A stretch of DNA of 64,000 nucleotides from Vibrio sonorensis (GCF_001854765.1 NZ_LJJE01000060.1:62001-126000); one strand, 5' to 3'. Numbered from the stretch's first letter, positions 8,639 to 18,724 are shown. Numbers and translations are program-made. The notes: a model not told the origin generated them from the letters alone.

Positions 8639-9123
8639 TGGTACTTCTCCTGCAAACTGACTTTCCACAAATCTCGGGTGCTGCCCGCTTTAATCTCATT
8701 GGCTAATTGAACCAGCGCTTGCTGTTGTTGCTCTGAGGTTAAATGCTGCGCTTCTAAAAACATCGATTGGTGGCTCATGGTCAAACGCTGCTTGGCTAAC
8801 TCCATAGCGCGCGCTTCTATCATGTCATCAATCGACTGACGCGGAACAATCGCATAAACCAGTTCGGCATCGAGCCCGCTCGCTAGCTGTTTAAGCTGTT
8901 TGAGTGTGATTGATTCATTAGCTTCTTTACGCTCCAATATGGAGATTTGATTACGAGAGAGATTAAGACGTTCACCTAATTGCGCGCCCGACATCCCCAA
9001 GGCCTCACGGATACTGCGCACCCAACCATTTTTCGGCGGTTTAGGCACAGACAAATCGAGTAAAGCGCTGATTTTTGCTTTGACTTGCTTGAGTGCAACG
9101 GCATAGACACCGGATTTTTTCAT
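8635..9123 (-). CDS. HTH regulator, mobile mystery protein A type
   Basis: A 162-residue protein with a Cro/CI-type helix-turn-helix at about residues 40-75 (GMSGAQLGERLNLSRNQIS, then ERKEANESITLKQL). It matches the mobile mystery protein A family (TIGR02612), always found with protein B. The ATG at 9123 (MKKSGVYAV) is preferred to a start 12 codons upstream, because conserved sequence begins soon after it. Its stop overlaps the start of the Fic gene by four bases. It probably represses its own promoter; the upstream region carries paired direct repeats that could be its operator (inference). Confidence 0.85.
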   Translation of the reverse strand: MKKSGVYAVALKQVKAKISALLDLSVPKPPKNGWVRSIREALGMSGAQLGERLNLSRNQISILERKEANESITLKQLKQLASGLDAELVYAIVPRQSIDDMIEARAMELAKQRLTMSHQSMFLEAQHLTSEQQQQALVQLANEIKAGSTRDLWKVSLQEKYQ

Positions 9124-9698
9124 AACTCTGTATCTCTGATTAAATACGCTATAACACAAATAGTATCTAATTTTGCATACATTACAAATGTTTTTGTATC
9201 TATATTTTAATACGCTGTAAATGTTGATGTATCGACAAAAGAATACATTGGTTGTTTGACTATCTATTTACTGGACAATGGTCGTGTCAAATTCATCTTG
9301 GAAGCGCAAACGTTTTCGGCAGCGCTAGTGTGGGAAGTGAACGGTTTAGGTTGATTTAGCTTCTGGGGACAATGGGGTTGTTTTGGGAAAAATAAAATCC
9401 AGACTTCTGCTCTGAATGATTTCTGCCCCGAAGTTTGTTACGCTCGCATTTAAGCCTATGGCAGTTGTCCTTTTCATAGATGCAGCCACAGTAGAAATTG
9501 AATGCATAAACAATTAAGTAACTACTAGTCGTATAGATAGAATCAATTTGTGTGCACCCACTAAAGAAAGAAGCTAGATTTCATTGAGTTAAATCTGAGC
9601 ACCTCATATCCTCTCTAGTTAAAAACAACTGTACGCATGGGATAGAGGATCTTGGAGCCGTATAGATAGCGTTTATTTCACTCGAATGAGGAGCATTT
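9124..9698. other. Gene-poor, AT-rich accessory gap (575 bp)
   Basis: Apart from the direct repeats next to the HTH gene, no gene is supported. An 11-mer cgtatagatag occurs twice (about 9531 and 9659), flanking 120 bp of low-complexity sequence that precedes a small acidic orphan. No tRNA-like sequence or integrase fragment was seen. Confidence 0.6.
9143..9220. repeat. Direct repeats upstream of the mobile mystery pair
   Basis: A 12-mer aatacgctataa (9143-9154) recurs as aatacgctgtaa (9209-9220) with one mismatch. Between them a second motif recurs (gtatctaatttt near 9163, gtatctatattt near 9196). This layout, just upstream of an HTH gene, suggests an autoregulatory operator, or less likely an insertion-site duplication. 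Confidence 0.55.
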
Positions 9699-10028
9699 AT
9701 GGTAATCGGGGATTTATCATTAGGTAAAATCATAGAAAGAAAAATCGATTTCTTACTACACAATGGAATAGCTCCTTGGGATGGTGATAATTATGACTTG
9801 GGTGAAAAAGATGCATTGGAGAGAATGCTTGAAGACTCAGGTAAATTAACCTCAAGTGAGTTTGAGGAAAAATATCTGAAAGAATTGGTAAAGCTAAGTA
9901 ATTGGTTTGATGGTAAAGAGTATTGTAAAGATGACGATGATGAATACTATGAAGCATATAACAATACGATTGTTTCTATTCTTGAGCTTATAAACCCTCT
10001 CCACAAATATGCACCAGACGATGACTAG
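9699..10028 (+). CDS. Small acidic hypothetical protein
   Basis: 109 residues, not recognised. It is strongly acidic, with a DDDDEYYEAYNN stretch and an ending of PDDD. It has no signal peptide or membrane segment and should be a soluble cytosolic protein. An AGGAG ribosome site lies 6 bases before the ATG, so translation is credible. Codon use is AT-rich compared with the neighbouring housekeeping genes, in line with the surrounding accessory DNA. Size, charge and isolation next to a Fic/HTH pair would fit an orphan immunity or anti-restriction-like protein, but nothing in the sequence proves this. Confidence 0.6.
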   Translation: MVIGDLSLGKIIERKIDFLLHNGIAPWDGDNYDLGEKDALERMLEDSGKLTSSEFEEKYLKELVKLSNWFDGKEYCKDDDDEYYEAYNNTIVSILELINPLHKYAPDDD

Positions 10029-10258
10029 AAATACAACAAACGTTTGAGGGTTCAAGGCTCTTTTTTAATCTGATCAAAACGGCATTGGGCAATGCACCTA
10101 AAACGTTTATGTCCAATTGTGAGTCACGGTAACAGTAGGCCTATTGTATGATTGAGTGGTTGTTAACCAGTGGATGAGTAAGGTCGAGCCTAGTTTTGTT
10201 CAAACTACGAAACAGTTTCACCAACCTTTTGATACTAACTTACTGAACTTAAAAACAA

Positions 10259-10284
10259 AAAAAGCCACTCGAAAGTGGCTTTTT
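10259..10284. terminator. Rho-independent terminator, symporter gene
   Basis: An 11-bp stem aaaaagccact / agtggcttttt with a tetraloop lies just after the symporter stop. On the minus strand it is followed by a U-run; A- and T-runs on both sides make it potentially bidirectional. Confidence 0.9.
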
Positions 10285-10305
10285 AAATAGAACGAATTTT
10301 AGAAA

Positions 10306-11562
10306 TTAAGCTTGTTGCTGCTTAAGTTCTTCTTGTTTCTCTTCTTCAACTAGCGAATCAACGATTACGGCACATGCAGCATCACCAGTGATGTTTAGTG
10401 CAGTACGAATCATGTCGAAGATACGGTCAAGAGCGAACAACAGAGGTAGACCTTCGATAGGAATACCAGCCGCTAGAAGTACCGCTACAACCAAGAAAGA
10501 AGGACCCGGAACACCCGCCTGACCAACTGCACCTAGCGTTGCTGTTACGATAATAGCGATGTATGCGCCCATTGATAGGTCAATGTTAAACAGCTGTGCA
10601 AAGAAGATAGCTACCAAACCGTAGTAAATCGCGTTACCAGACATGTTGATCGTTGCGCCCAATGGAAGCACGAAAGAAGCCGTAGAGTTACGTACGCCTA
10701 GTTCGTTCTCAACAGTATCCATAGTAACTGGAAGTGTTGCCATTGAAGATGCAGTTGAAAGTGCAACAGCCTGTGGCTTCTTCATCGTTGATAGGAACTT
10801 CTTAGCCGAAGTCTTGGTAAATACGTGAACCATTGCTGGGTAAACGATAAAACCGAAGATAAGGATCGCAGCAACGTAAACGACAAATAGCTTGAACACA
10901 ACCATTAGTGCGCCGAATCCGAATGTACCAACGGCTTCAGCCATTAGGCCAAATACACCAAGAGGTGCAATTAGCATAACTTTGTTGATCATCCAAACCA
11001 TTGCATCAACGATACAGTTAACACCGTTCATAATTGGTTCGCGACGCTCTTTGCTCTGCTTAGAAATCGCGATACCGAAGAACAGGCAGAAAACCAAAAT
11101 CTGAAGAATGTTTGCTTCGTTTAGTGACTGGAAAACGTTAGTTGGGATCATACCAGTGACGGTAGCCCAGAAAGTGGGTAGTTCACCTTTTGAAGCGTAC
11201 TCAGCAGAGAACATGCCTTCAACGCCAGAAACATCGATACCCATACCCGGTTTAAACACTTCACCCATAAATAGAGCGAGTGCAACCGCTAGAGCGGATG
11301 TAAGGCCAAAGTAACCTAGGGTAGTAAGGCCAACTTTACCTGCGTTAGCACTGTTACCTAGACCAGCAGCGCCTGAAATCAGAGCGACAGCGACCAAAGG
11401 GATAACAAGCATCTTAATTAGGTTGATAAAAATCGCACCTAAAGGAGCAAACATGGTTGCGCTTTCGCCCATTGCGGCACCGACTGCAGTACCTACAATC
11501 ATGGCAATCACAACTTGAACACCAATATTGCTTAGTAAATTCTTTTCTTTTAACACTTCCAT
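10306..11562 (-). CDS. Dicarboxylate/amino acid:cation symporter (DAACS family)
   Basis: A 418-residue inner-membrane secondary transporter of the glutamate/dicarboxylate family (GltP, SstT, DctA relatives). It moves an anionic substrate such as glutamate, aspartate or a C4-dicarboxylate with Na+ or H+. Signature parts are the IKMLVIPLVAVALISG helix, the serine-rich re-entrant loop (ALSTASSMATLPVT), the GATINMSGNAIYYG helix in place of the usual NMDGT, and VGQAGVPGPSF. NMSGN instead of NMDGT occurs in a Vibrio/Shewanella subgroup and may reflect cation choice. The substrate cannot be fixed from sequence. It is monocistronic, with its own terminator. Confidence 0.88.
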   Translation of the reverse strand: MEVLKEKNLLSNIGVQVVIAMIVGTAVGAAMGESATMFAPLGAIFINLIKMLVIPLVAVALISGAAGLGNSANAGKVGLTTLGYFGLTSALAVALALFMGEVFKPGMGIDVSGVEGMFSAEYASKGELPTFWATVTGMIPTNVFQSLNEANILQILVFCLFFGIAISKQSKERREPIMNGVNCIVDAMVWMINKVMLIAPLGVFGLMAEAVGTFGFGALMVVFKLFVVYVAAILIFGFIVYPAMVHVFTKTSAKKFLSTMKKPQAVALSTASSMATLPVTMDTVENELGVRNSTASFVLPLGATINMSGNAIYYGLVAIFFAQLFNIDLSMGAYIAIIVTATLGAVGQAGVPGPSFLVVAVLLAAGIPIEGLPLLFALDRIFDMIRTALNITGDAACAVIVDSLVEEEKQEELKQQQA

Positions 11563-11839
11563 AACCTCTGTGCTAATAAATTTTAAATTCCCAGCATTAC
11601 CATCTAACTATATCTACAGTTAAGGATGATAATGTCGCTTTGGTTTTTACACTTAAATTTCACAATTAGCAATAAGCCAATAGGGAATAGCTCGCATTTA
11701 ATCGCGCTTTCTTTGACGAATGATAGTTTTTTAGACAAAGCAAACGTTTTCTATTTGTGGGGTTAATGGTTTTTGGTGGTTTTATCTAGAGGGGTGTTGA
11801 TTTTGATTGAGGCGGAAAATAGGTGGAAATGTTAAAAAA
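11563..11839. other. Symporter promoter region
   Basis: AT-rich sequence between the symporter start and the trp operon terminator. It should hold the symporter promoter. No distinct operator palindrome was recognised. Confidence 0.5.
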
Positions 11840-11873
11840 AGATCGATTTCTCTCGGTTCTAAGAAATCGATCT
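11840..11873 (-). terminator. trp operon terminator
   Basis: A perfect 12-bp stem agatcgatttct / agaaatcgatct with a 10-base loop lies 23 bp after the trpA stop. It is followed on the minus strand by a run of seven T. Confidence 0.93.
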
Positions 11874-11896
11874 CATAGCTAGAATAAAGAAGGAGG

Positions 11897-12706
11897 TTAA
11901 CCCTTAGCGGTAGCAGCCTTCATGTTTGATACAAAATCGCCAAGTTGTTGTAACATCTTTTCTGGATTGTCTTGATTTTGTTCGATAATTTTGACGACTG
12001 CTGAACCAGAGATCGCTCCAGCTGCGCCCGAATCAATAGCTTGCTTAACTTGCTCTGGAGCAGAGATACCAAAACCGAGTAGGGCTGGCGGTGCGTCGAA
12101 CTGATTGAGCTTCTCAAGCATGTCTCCAACAGGCATGTTGGCTTTGGTTTCAGCTCCGGTAACACCAGCTCTAGATAGCAAATACGTATAGCCGCCGCCT
12201 AGGCTGGATACTGATTTCAGTGTCTCATCACTTGCCGTGGGTGGGGCGATGAAAATAGGGTGGATACCCGCTTTTTCAGCCGCCGCGACAAACTCATCAC
12301 TTTCGTTAGTCGGCACATCGGCAATCAGCACAGAATCGATACCCGCTTCGGCGCAACGCTGGTAAAAAGCTTCGACGCCTCGTGAGTAAACAAGGTTAGC
12401 GTACATGAGTAGGCCAATCGGAAGTTCTGGGTACTGAGCGCGGATTTTAGCGATTTGGTCAAAACAGATATCTGGTGTAGAGCCAGATTCTAATGCACGG
12501 ATATTGGCGCCTTGAATGGTTGGGCCATCAGCGAGAGGATCTGAAAACGGGATACCCAGTTCCAAGGCATCGGCACCAGATTCCACTAACGTCTGCATAA
12601 TGCGAAGAGACTGTTCAGGGTTTGGATCGCCTACAGTTACAAAAGGAACAAAGGCCCCTTCGTTTTTACTTGAAAGGCGTTGGAACATGGCTTGATAACG
12701 GTCCAT
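11897..12706 (-). CDS. trpA: Tryptophan synthase alpha chain
   Basis: Cleaves indole-3-glycerol phosphate to indole and glyceraldehyde-3-phosphate; indole is channelled to TrpB. A 269-residue TIM barrel of normal length. Catalytic Glu is in the [19 protein letters not shown] region and catalytic Asp in SVLIADVP. The phosphate-binding GFGIS and [11 protein letters not shown] segments are present. Its ATG overlaps the trpB stop (TAATG), indicating coupled translation for the equimolar alpha2beta2 complex. It is the last gene of the operon. Confidence 0.97.
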   Translation of the reverse strand: MDRYQAMFQRLSSKNEGAFVPFVTVGDPNPEQSLRIMQTLVESGADALELGIPFSDPLADGPTIQGANIRALESGSTPDICFDQIAKIRAQYPELPIGLLMYANLVYSRGVEAFYQRCAEAGIDSVLIADVPTNESDEFVAAAEKAGIHPIFIAPPTASDETLKSVSSLGGGYTYLLSRAGVTGAETKANMPVGDMLEKLNQFDAPPALLGFGISAPEQVKQAIDSGAAGAISGSAVVKIIEQNQDNPEKMLQQLGDFVSNMKAATAKG

Positions 12707-13896
12707 TAGATCGCTCCTTTTTCTTCTAGAATGGCATGGACAGTGAAGATATCTTTATCGCCACGACCAGACAGGTTGACTACCAGTAGTTGCTCTTTTT
12801 CTGGGTTATTGCGCGCCATTTTTAGCGCGTGCGCTAGTGCGTGTGAAGACTCAAGTGCAGGGATAATACCTTCGTTTCTCGCAAGCTCTTGGAACGCGTC
12901 TAACGCTTCGTCATCGGTTACGTTGTCGTATTCCGCTCGGCCAATCGCATTGAGGTGCGCGTGCTGAGGACCAACCGACGGGAAGTCTAGGCCAGCCGAA
13001 ACAGAGTACGACTCTTCTACTTGACCGTGTTCATCCTGCATTAGCGGCGCTTTCATACCAAAGAAAATACCTGTTTTACCATGTTTGAGAGGAGCGCCGT
13101 GTTGGTCGGTATCAATACCTTTACCCGCAGGCTCAACACCGATCAAACGCACGGTCTCTTCTTCGATAAAATCAGCAAACATACCGATGGCATTGGAACC
13201 ACCACCTACACATGCGATAACGGCATCTGGCAAACGACCTTCTCTGGCAAGGATCTGATTTTTGGTCTCTTCACCAATCATGCGTTGGAAATCGCGCACT
13301 ATAGTTGGGAATGGGTGAGGGCCAGCCGCAGTACCAAGTAGGTAGTGCGCGTCTTCATAGCTGGCAGACCAGTCGCGAAGTGCTTCGTTACACGCATCTT
13401 TTAACGTGGCACTACCGGAATGAACAGGAATTACCTCAGCGCCCATTAGCTTCATGCGAAAAACATTTGGACTTTGGCGTTCAACATCCTTTGCACCCAT
13501 GTAGACGCGGCATTTAAGGCCAAGTAGTGCACAGGCTAAGGCAGTTGCAACACCGTGTTGCCCCGCGCCTGTCTCAGCGATGATCTCTTCTTTACCCATG
13601 CGCTTGGCAAGCAGTGCCTGACCAAGTACTTGGTTAGTTTTGTGCGCACCACCGTGCAGTAAATCTTCGCGCTTGAGGTAAAGCTTAGTTTTTGTACCTT
13701 TTGTTAGGTTCTTGGTAAGCGTTAGCGCGGTAGGGCGTCCAGCATATTCTTGAAGCAGTGACATAAATTCACTGCGAAATTCTGGGTCCTGCTGAGCGTC
13801 AATAAAAGCGTCTTCAAGCTGTTCCAATGCTGGGACCAGTATTTGAGGAACGTATTGACCGCCGTATTCGCCAAAATAGGCATCGAGTTTTGCCAT
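12706..13896 (-). CDS. trpB: Tryptophan synthase beta chain
   Basis: A PLP enzyme joining indole and serine to tryptophan. 396 residues, normal length. The PLP lysine lies in [11 protein letters not shown], the phosphate-binding glycine loop in [10 protein letters not shown], and the catalytic Glu in [13 protein letters not shown]. No substitutions were noted in these motifs. It lies 27 bp downstream of trpCF and overlaps trpA by one base. Confidence 0.97.
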   Translation of the reverse strand: MAKLDAYFGEYGGQYVPQILVPALEQLEDAFIDAQQDPEFRSEFMSLLQEYAGRPTALTLTKNLTKGTKTKLYLKREDLLHGGAHKTNQVLGQALLAKRMGKEEIIAETGAGQHGVATALACALLGLKCRVYMGAKDVERQSPNVFRMKLMGAEVIPVHSGSATLKDACNEALRDWSASYEDAHYLLGTAAGPHPFPTIVRDFQRMIGEETKNQILAREGRLPDAVIACVGGGSNAIGMFADFIEEETVRLIGVEPAGKGIDTDQHGAPLKHGKTGIFFGMKAPLMQDEHGQVEESYSVSAGLDFPSVGPQHAHLNAIGRAEYDNVTDDEALDAFQELARNEGIIPALESSHALAHALKMARNNPEKEQLLVVNLSGRGDKDIFTVHAILEEKGAI

Positions 13897-13923
13897 GGTG
13901 ATATTCCTTACTCTTAAATTTGT

Positions 13924-15351
13924 TTAATAATGACGAATCGCAGCAAAGGCTTGTTGCAACTTATCTAAATCTTTTTTTCCGGGCGCACTTTCCACGCCCG
14001 AGTTTAGGTCTAAACCTAAGGTTTTTAACCCAGCGGCTTGTCGTGCATTCTCTGGGTTAAGACCGCCTGCTAACATAACGTCGTCGACACCTTCTAACAA
14101 AGACCAATCGAACGTCTGCCCAGTGCCGCCACTTTGAGAGCCCACTTGGCTGTCGAATAGGTGACGATTGATAGGAGCAGAGAGCTTGTTGGGAGCGGCG
14201 TCACTCACGCCATAGGCTTTCCAGATCTCTATTGAATCATCGAGCGCATCGCGCAGCTGTTCAATATACTGGCTCTCTTCGTCACCGTGGAGTTGAACGG
14301 CAGAAAGTTGTAATTGGTGAGCCAACTGAGCCACTTCACTGACAGCGCGATTGCGGAAAACACCAACGTATTTTAACGGTGCTCCACTGATCACTTTAGA
14401 CGCTTGCTCAGCCGAAACATGTCTCGGTGATTCTGGAACGAAAATAAGCCCGCCAAACACAGCACCAGCTTGATACGCATGGTTAGCATCTTCACTTCGA
14501 GTCAGACCACATACTTTGTTTTCTCCCAGAATAACCTTCTTTACCGCCGCTTCTAGGTCTTCTTCACCCATTAAAGAACTACCGATCAAAAAGCCATCTG
14601 CAAACACCGCTAAATTGCGAACTTGCTGGTTGGTGTAGATCCCCGATTCAGAGATAACTACAGCGTCTGGTGCTAACTCGCGAATGAGAGGAGCAAGTTC
14701 CTTCGTACGGTTTAGGTCCGTGGAGAGATCGCGTAAGTTTCGATTGTTAATGCCGATGACTTTAGCGCCCAGCATAACGGCGCGATGAAGTTCTTGCTCG
14801 TTACTGACCTCGGTTAAAATACCCATATTTAGCGAATGGGCCACATCTGCTAGCTCGGTGTATTCTTGGTCATCTAATACGGATAACATCAGCAAAATTG
14901 CGTCAGCTTGATGGTGGCGCGCTAGGTGTACTTGGTAGGTATCAACCATAAAGTCTTTGCATAACACTGGCTGCTTTAACTGGTTGCGCACGGTTGGCAA
15001 AAAGTCGAAGTTACCTTGAAAGTATTTTTCATCGGTAAGCACAGATACCGCGCTGGCATGTTTGCCATATACAGATGCGATATAGTTGAGATCAAAGTCT
15101 TTTCGGATAAGCCCTTTTGACGGTGATGCTTTTTTGCACTCAAGGATAAACGCGCTGTTCTCACCTCTAAGTGCTTGATAAAAGTCTCTATCTGAAGAAG
15201 TGATTTCTGATTGAAAACTTTCTAGAGGTTGTGCTTGTTTGCGCTCTTCAATCCAGATGCGCTTGTCGGCAACAATCTTAGCCAGTACTTCAGCCATTTG
15301 CGCTTCTTTTTTAGAAACGTGTTCTGATAGTTGCTCTGTTTTGCTAGTCAT
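13924..15351 (-). CDS. trpC(F): Bifunctional indole-3-glycerol-phosphate synthase / phosphoribosylanthranilate isomerase
   Basis: A fused enzyme catalysing two consecutive steps of tryptophan synthesis. The N-terminal TrpC barrel (residues about 20-275) contains FILECKKASPSKG and ISESGI. The C-terminal TrpF barrel contains ENKVCGLTR with its catalytic Cys and VMLAGGLNPENA. Total length of 475 residues is slightly longer than E. coli (about 452), because of an 18-residue N-terminal extension if ATG 15351 is used. An internal MAEVLAKI start at 15297 would match E. coli. ATG 15351 lies 5 bases after the (repaired) trpD stop and has a GAGG site. Confidence 0.96.
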   Translation of the reverse strand: MTSKTEQLSEHVSKKEAQMAEVLAKIVADKRIWIEERKQAQPLESFQSEITSSDRDFYQALRGENSAFILECKKASPSKGLIRKDFDLNYIASVYGKHASAVSVLTDEKYFQGNFDFLPTVRNQLKQPVLCKDFMVDTYQVHLARHHQADAILLMLSVLDDQEYTELADVAHSLNMGILTEVSNEQELHRAVMLGAKVIGINNRNLRDLSTDLNRTKELAPLIRELAPDAVVISESGIYTNQQVRNLAVFADGFLIGSSLMGEEDLEAAVKKVILGENKVCGLTRSEDANHAYQAGAVFGGLIFVPESPRHVSAEQASKVISGAPLKYVGVFRNRAVSEVAQLAHQLQLSAVQLHGDEESQYIEQLRDALDDSIEIWKAYGVSDAAPNKLSAPINRHLFDSQVGSQSGGTGQTFDWSLLEGVDDVMLAGGLNPENARQAAGLKTLGLDLNSGVESAPGKKDLDKLQQAFAAIRHY

Positions 15352-15356
15352 GGATA

Positions 15357-16354
15357 TTAACCTCTTTGTGCTAAGGCGTTGACCAGTTCAAATGCCTTGC
15401 CTGAGTTCATTACATCAATTGCTTTTTGCGTGTTTGCTTTTAGATCTTCGAATCCAAATAGCTTCATAAGTAGTGCTACGTTGGCAGCGACAGCGCAACT
15501 TGAGCAGGCGTACCTTCGCCTGTGAGCATCTTGGTTATGATGGCTTTGTTCTCTTCTGGACTACCACCTTTAATCGCTTCCAGTGGGTAAGAATCTAGGC
15601 CAAAATCGGCTGGGCTGAGCGTGTAACGTTGAATTTTACCATCGACAATTTCAGCTACTGTCGTTACACCGTGAATTGCGACCTCATCTAAACCACTTCC
15701 GTGGACAACAGCAGCGCGTTTCATGCCCATTTCTAACATGGTTTCAGCAATCGGCTGGACCAACTCTTCACTGTAAACGCCCATCAACTCAATATTCGGT
15801 CTTGCAGGGTTAATCAGCGGGCCAAGAATATTGAAGATAGTTCTTGTCTTCATTGTCTGACGCACAGGCATAGCGTGACGGACACCACCGTGGTACTGAG
15901 GGGCAAACAAGAAAGCGACGCCCAAATCGTCGACCGCTTTGCGAGTTTCTTCGGCGCTCATGGCGAGGTCGATACCAAACGAAGCCAGCAGATCAGACGA
16001 CCCCGACTTACTCGAAACACTTCGGTTCCCGTGTTTTGCAACCTTTAAACCGCACGCCGCCGCAACGAATGCCGCCGTCGTTGAAATATTGATTGTGTCG
16101 TGGCCGTCGCCGCCGGTGCCAACAATATCCGCAAAGTCGTAATCTGGGCGAGGGAAGGGGTTGGCATTCGCCAAAAGCGCTTTAGCGGCACCGGCTATCT
16201 CTTGTGGCGTTTCACCTTTTATTTTTAGCGCGGTGAGTGCTGCTGCCATTAGAATCGGATCTAACTCGCCGCGAATAATAATATCAAAGAGTTGCTGGCT
16301 CTCTTCTTGAGTAAGCGAGTCTTGCTGATAAAGCTTATTTAGAATTGATTCCAT
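15357..16354 (-). CDS. trpD: Anthranilate phosphoribosyltransferase (frame broken near C-terminus)
   Basis: Transfers phosphoribosyl from PRPP to anthranilate. Clear motifs are the PRPP loop [28 protein letters not shown], and [10 protein letters not shown]. As read, the frame stops at 15476 after 292 residues (ending ALSLPT). Adding one base at about 15494 (minus-strand GCGCT to GCGGCT) restores [18 protein letters not shown] through to LAQRG and a TAA at 15357. That gives 332 residues, the normal size, ending 5 bases before trpCF. It is most likely a sequencing deletion, since the restored tail is intact. TrpD is separate from TrpG here, unlike the fusion in E. coli. Confidence 0.95.
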
Positions 16355-16373
16355 GTCTATATCCTTATACCTA

Positions 16374-16964
16374 TTAAGCAGCGTTCTTCTCTAGTGCCCA
16401 CTCTATTGCATTGCCCAATAGCGTGGCTCCCTGAGTGGTCATTATGGATTCCGGATGAAACTGGAAGCCACAAACTTTATCGTTTTCTTGAACAACTGAC
16501 ATGACGAGTTGATTGACTTCAGCGGTGACTGTAAGAGCCGAAGGCACTTCAGTCGCGACTAAAGAGTGATATCTTGCAATGGCAAGTGGTGATGGAAGGT
16601 CTTGATAAATAGCGTGACCTTGATGTTCCATCATAGACACCTTGCCATGGACGATTTCACCAGCGCCACAAACTTTGCCACCATAAGCCTCTACAATTGC
16701 TTGATGACCAAGACAGATGCCTATCATAGGAACTTTGCCTTTGAGGCGTTGTATTAGCTCTGGCATAGAGCCAGCCTCAGAGGGAGCCCCCGGTCCCGGT
16801 GAAAGAATAACCACCGGATTGGAAAGAGACAAAACGGCTTCTTCAATGTCAGAAGCGGCGATGTGATTGCGATAGATGGTTACCTGATGACCAAGAGAAC
16901 GGAATTGATCAACAAGGTTGTAGGTAAATGAATCGAAGTTATCGATAAATACGAGATCCGCCAT
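16374..16964 (-). CDS. trpG: Anthranilate synthase component II (glutamine amidotransferase)
   Basis: A class I glutamine amidotransferase supplying ammonia to TrpE. 196 residues. The triad is visible: nucleophile Cys in GICLGHQAI, and His/Glu in FQFHPESI. The oxyanion segment [11 protein letters not shown] is also intact. It starts 6 bp after the trpE stop. As a free-standing protein of this size it contrasts with the enterobacterial TrpGD fusion, a Vibrio-like arrangement. Confidence 0.97.
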   Translation of the reverse strand: MADLVFIDNFDSFTYNLVDQFRSLGHQVTIYRNHIAASDIEEAVLSLSNPVVILSPGPGAPSEAGSMPELIQRLKGKVPMIGICLGHQAIVEAYGGKVCGAGEIVHGKVSMMEHQGHAIYQDLPSPLAIARYHSLVATEVPSALTVTAEVNQLVMSVVQENDKVCGFQFHPESIMTTQGATLLGNAIEWALEKNAA

Positions 16965-16970
16965 TGCTAG

Positions 16971-18533
16971 TTACTCCTTGTGCGCACTAAGAATTGCGGA
17001 AATAACCGCTTGAGCTTTGCCGCGTGTTTCGTCTGCCTCGGATTGAGGATCAGAATCGAACACTACACCAGCACCCGCCTGAACCTGCGCTATACCATCT
17101 TCGACGTAAGCGCTGCGAATAACAATACAAGTATCTAGTGTACCTTCGCCCGTTAAGTAACCGACTGCGCCACCATAACTACCGCGTCTTGCTCCTTCAA
17201 CTTCACGGATAAGTTGCATGGCGCGTATTTTTGGTGCGCCAGTCAAGGTGCCCATATTCATACAAGCTTGATAAGCGTGAAGGGCATCTAAATCGTCTCT
17301 CAATTGACCGACAACGCGAGAAACGAGATGCATCACATGGCTGTACCTATCGACTTTCAATAGGTCGGCAACGTGGCGAGTGCCCGGCTCGGAAATCCTA
17401 GCGACATCGTTACGAGCTAAGTCAACCAACATCATGTGCTCGGCGTTTTCTTTCATATCCGTGCGAAGTTCAAGCTCGATACGGCTGTCTAAATCAAAAT
17501 CTATACTGCCATCTTGGTGCTTGCCTCGACGACGAGTCCCAGCGATGGGGTATATTTCCACTTGGTTAGTTGCCGTTTCATATTTCAGTGCACTCTCTGG
17601 CGAGGCACCAAACAACGTAAACAGTTCATCCTGCATAAAGAACATGTAAGGACTAGGATTGCTCTGCTTTAGCTCGCGGTAAGCGGCAAGTGGAGAAGGG
17701 CATGGCAGGGTGAATCTGCGCGATGGTACGATTTGGAAAACATCCCCTTTTACCACGTATTCCTTTAAATCTCTTACGGTCTGGCAGAAATCTTGGTCGC
17801 TGATACTTGGCACAGCTTCGCTGGCGTCAATAGTTTGCGCCTTGGGAAGCGGCTTTGGAGATTCACATTGACGGCTGATCTCATTTAATCGCGCTTCAAG
17901 TGCATGTTTTTGATTGTTGCCAACAAATAGCGAGCCTTGAAGTTGACAGGTTTCTGTTTGGTGATCGACGACCAACAAGGTTTCCGCGACATAAAATACG
18001 TAGTCCGGGCATTGGTTTGTGGCTTTTGCCCCGCCTAAGGGTTCGAAATTAGCAACTAAGTCATAGGCAAAAAGCCCGCCCATAAATAGGGCATGTTGCT
18101 CGTGTTGGTTTAACTCAAAGCTGTGCTGCAATAGTCGAAGTGCATCGAATGAAGACGCTTCTCTTAACCTAGAGTCTTCATCCAACACCTTGTTAGGTGA
18201 TGGAAAATGCAGTTTGAGTTCATTACCTTCAAAGCTAGCCAGTTTTTCTGCTCTTACATTTTTTGCTAAGTGAGAGAGTAACTGACGACCATTTTCCGTT
18301 AAAGCGGTCATGGACACCTTGTCACCAAAGCAGACGATCCGAACGGCAGAATCAACAATAAGCAGGCTTTTCAAATTTTGTTTGGAATCAATCTCGGCTG
18401 ATTCCAGCAATAAACTGTCCGTTTTCTTTTCACATAGAGTATGGAAAAGACGCGTCGGATCTTGAGTATATGGCACTGAAGTATTGATAACTTCAATCTT
18501 ACCAAGTGCTTTTATTTCAATGGCCTTGTTCAC
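16971..18533 (-). CDS. trpE: Anthranilate synthase component I
   Basis: Converts chorismate and ammonia to anthranilate with TrpG. 520 residues. The N-terminal regulatory motif LLLES, which binds feedback tryptophan, is present. The catalytic domain carries IAGTRRRG, DMKENAEHMMLVDLARND, MGTLTGAPKIRAM and the C-terminal AGAGVVFDSDP. It is the first structural gene after the leader/attenuator. Expression should be set by TrpR at the upstream operator and by attenuation. Confidence 0.97.
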   Translation of the reverse strand: MNKAIEIKALGKIEVINTSVPYTQDPTRLFHTLCEKKTDSLLLESAEIDSKQNLKSLLIVDSAVRIVCFGDKVSMTALTENGRQLLSHLAKNVRAEKLASFEGNELKLHFPSPNKVLDEDSRLREASSFDALRLLQHSFELNQHEQHALFMGGLFAYDLVANFEPLGGAKATNQCPDYVFYVAETLLVVDHQTETCQLQGSLFVGNNQKHALEARLNEISRQCESPKPLPKAQTIDASEAVPSISDQDFCQTVRDLKEYVVKGDVFQIVPSRRFTLPCPSPLAAYRELKQSNPSPYMFFMQDELFTLFGASPESALKYETATNQVEIYPIAGTRRRGKHQDGSIDFDLDSRIELELRTDMKENAEHMMLVDLARNDVARISEPGTRHVADLLKVDRYSHVMHLVSRVVGQLRDDLDALHAYQACMNMGTLTGAPKIRAMQLIREVEGARRGSYGGAVGYLTGEGTLDTCIVIRSAYVEDGIAQVQAGAGVVFDSDPQSEADETRGKAQAVISAILSAHKE

Positions 18534-18669
18534 AAGACCTCCTTTTTATATTGATTCTGATTTATATCTTCCTGTCCAACATACTCGCATAAAGATCGCT
18601 GATTCCCAATGTTAAAGAGGGACGAATTGGCGGTTGTTTGAGCAGTTGGTTGTGAGATACACAACAAAA

Positions 18670-18695
18670 CAAAAAAGCCCGCTATTTGAGCGGGC
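18670..18695 (-). terminator. trp attenuator terminator
   Basis: The stem gcccgct / agcgggc with a 5-base loop (18677-18695) is followed on the minus strand by TTTTTT. It lies between the leader peptide and trpE. It is the terminator arm of a classical transcription attenuator, coupled to ribosome stalling at the leader Trp codons. Confidence 0.93.
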
Positions 18696-18724
18696 TTTTA
18701 CGAAGAAATTTTACACATGCGTCT

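Noticed and set aside
9143..9698. Integration site or insertion sequence near the mobile mystery pair
   Set aside because: No transposase, integrase, tRNA end or terminal inverted repeats were found; only short direct repeats are visible.
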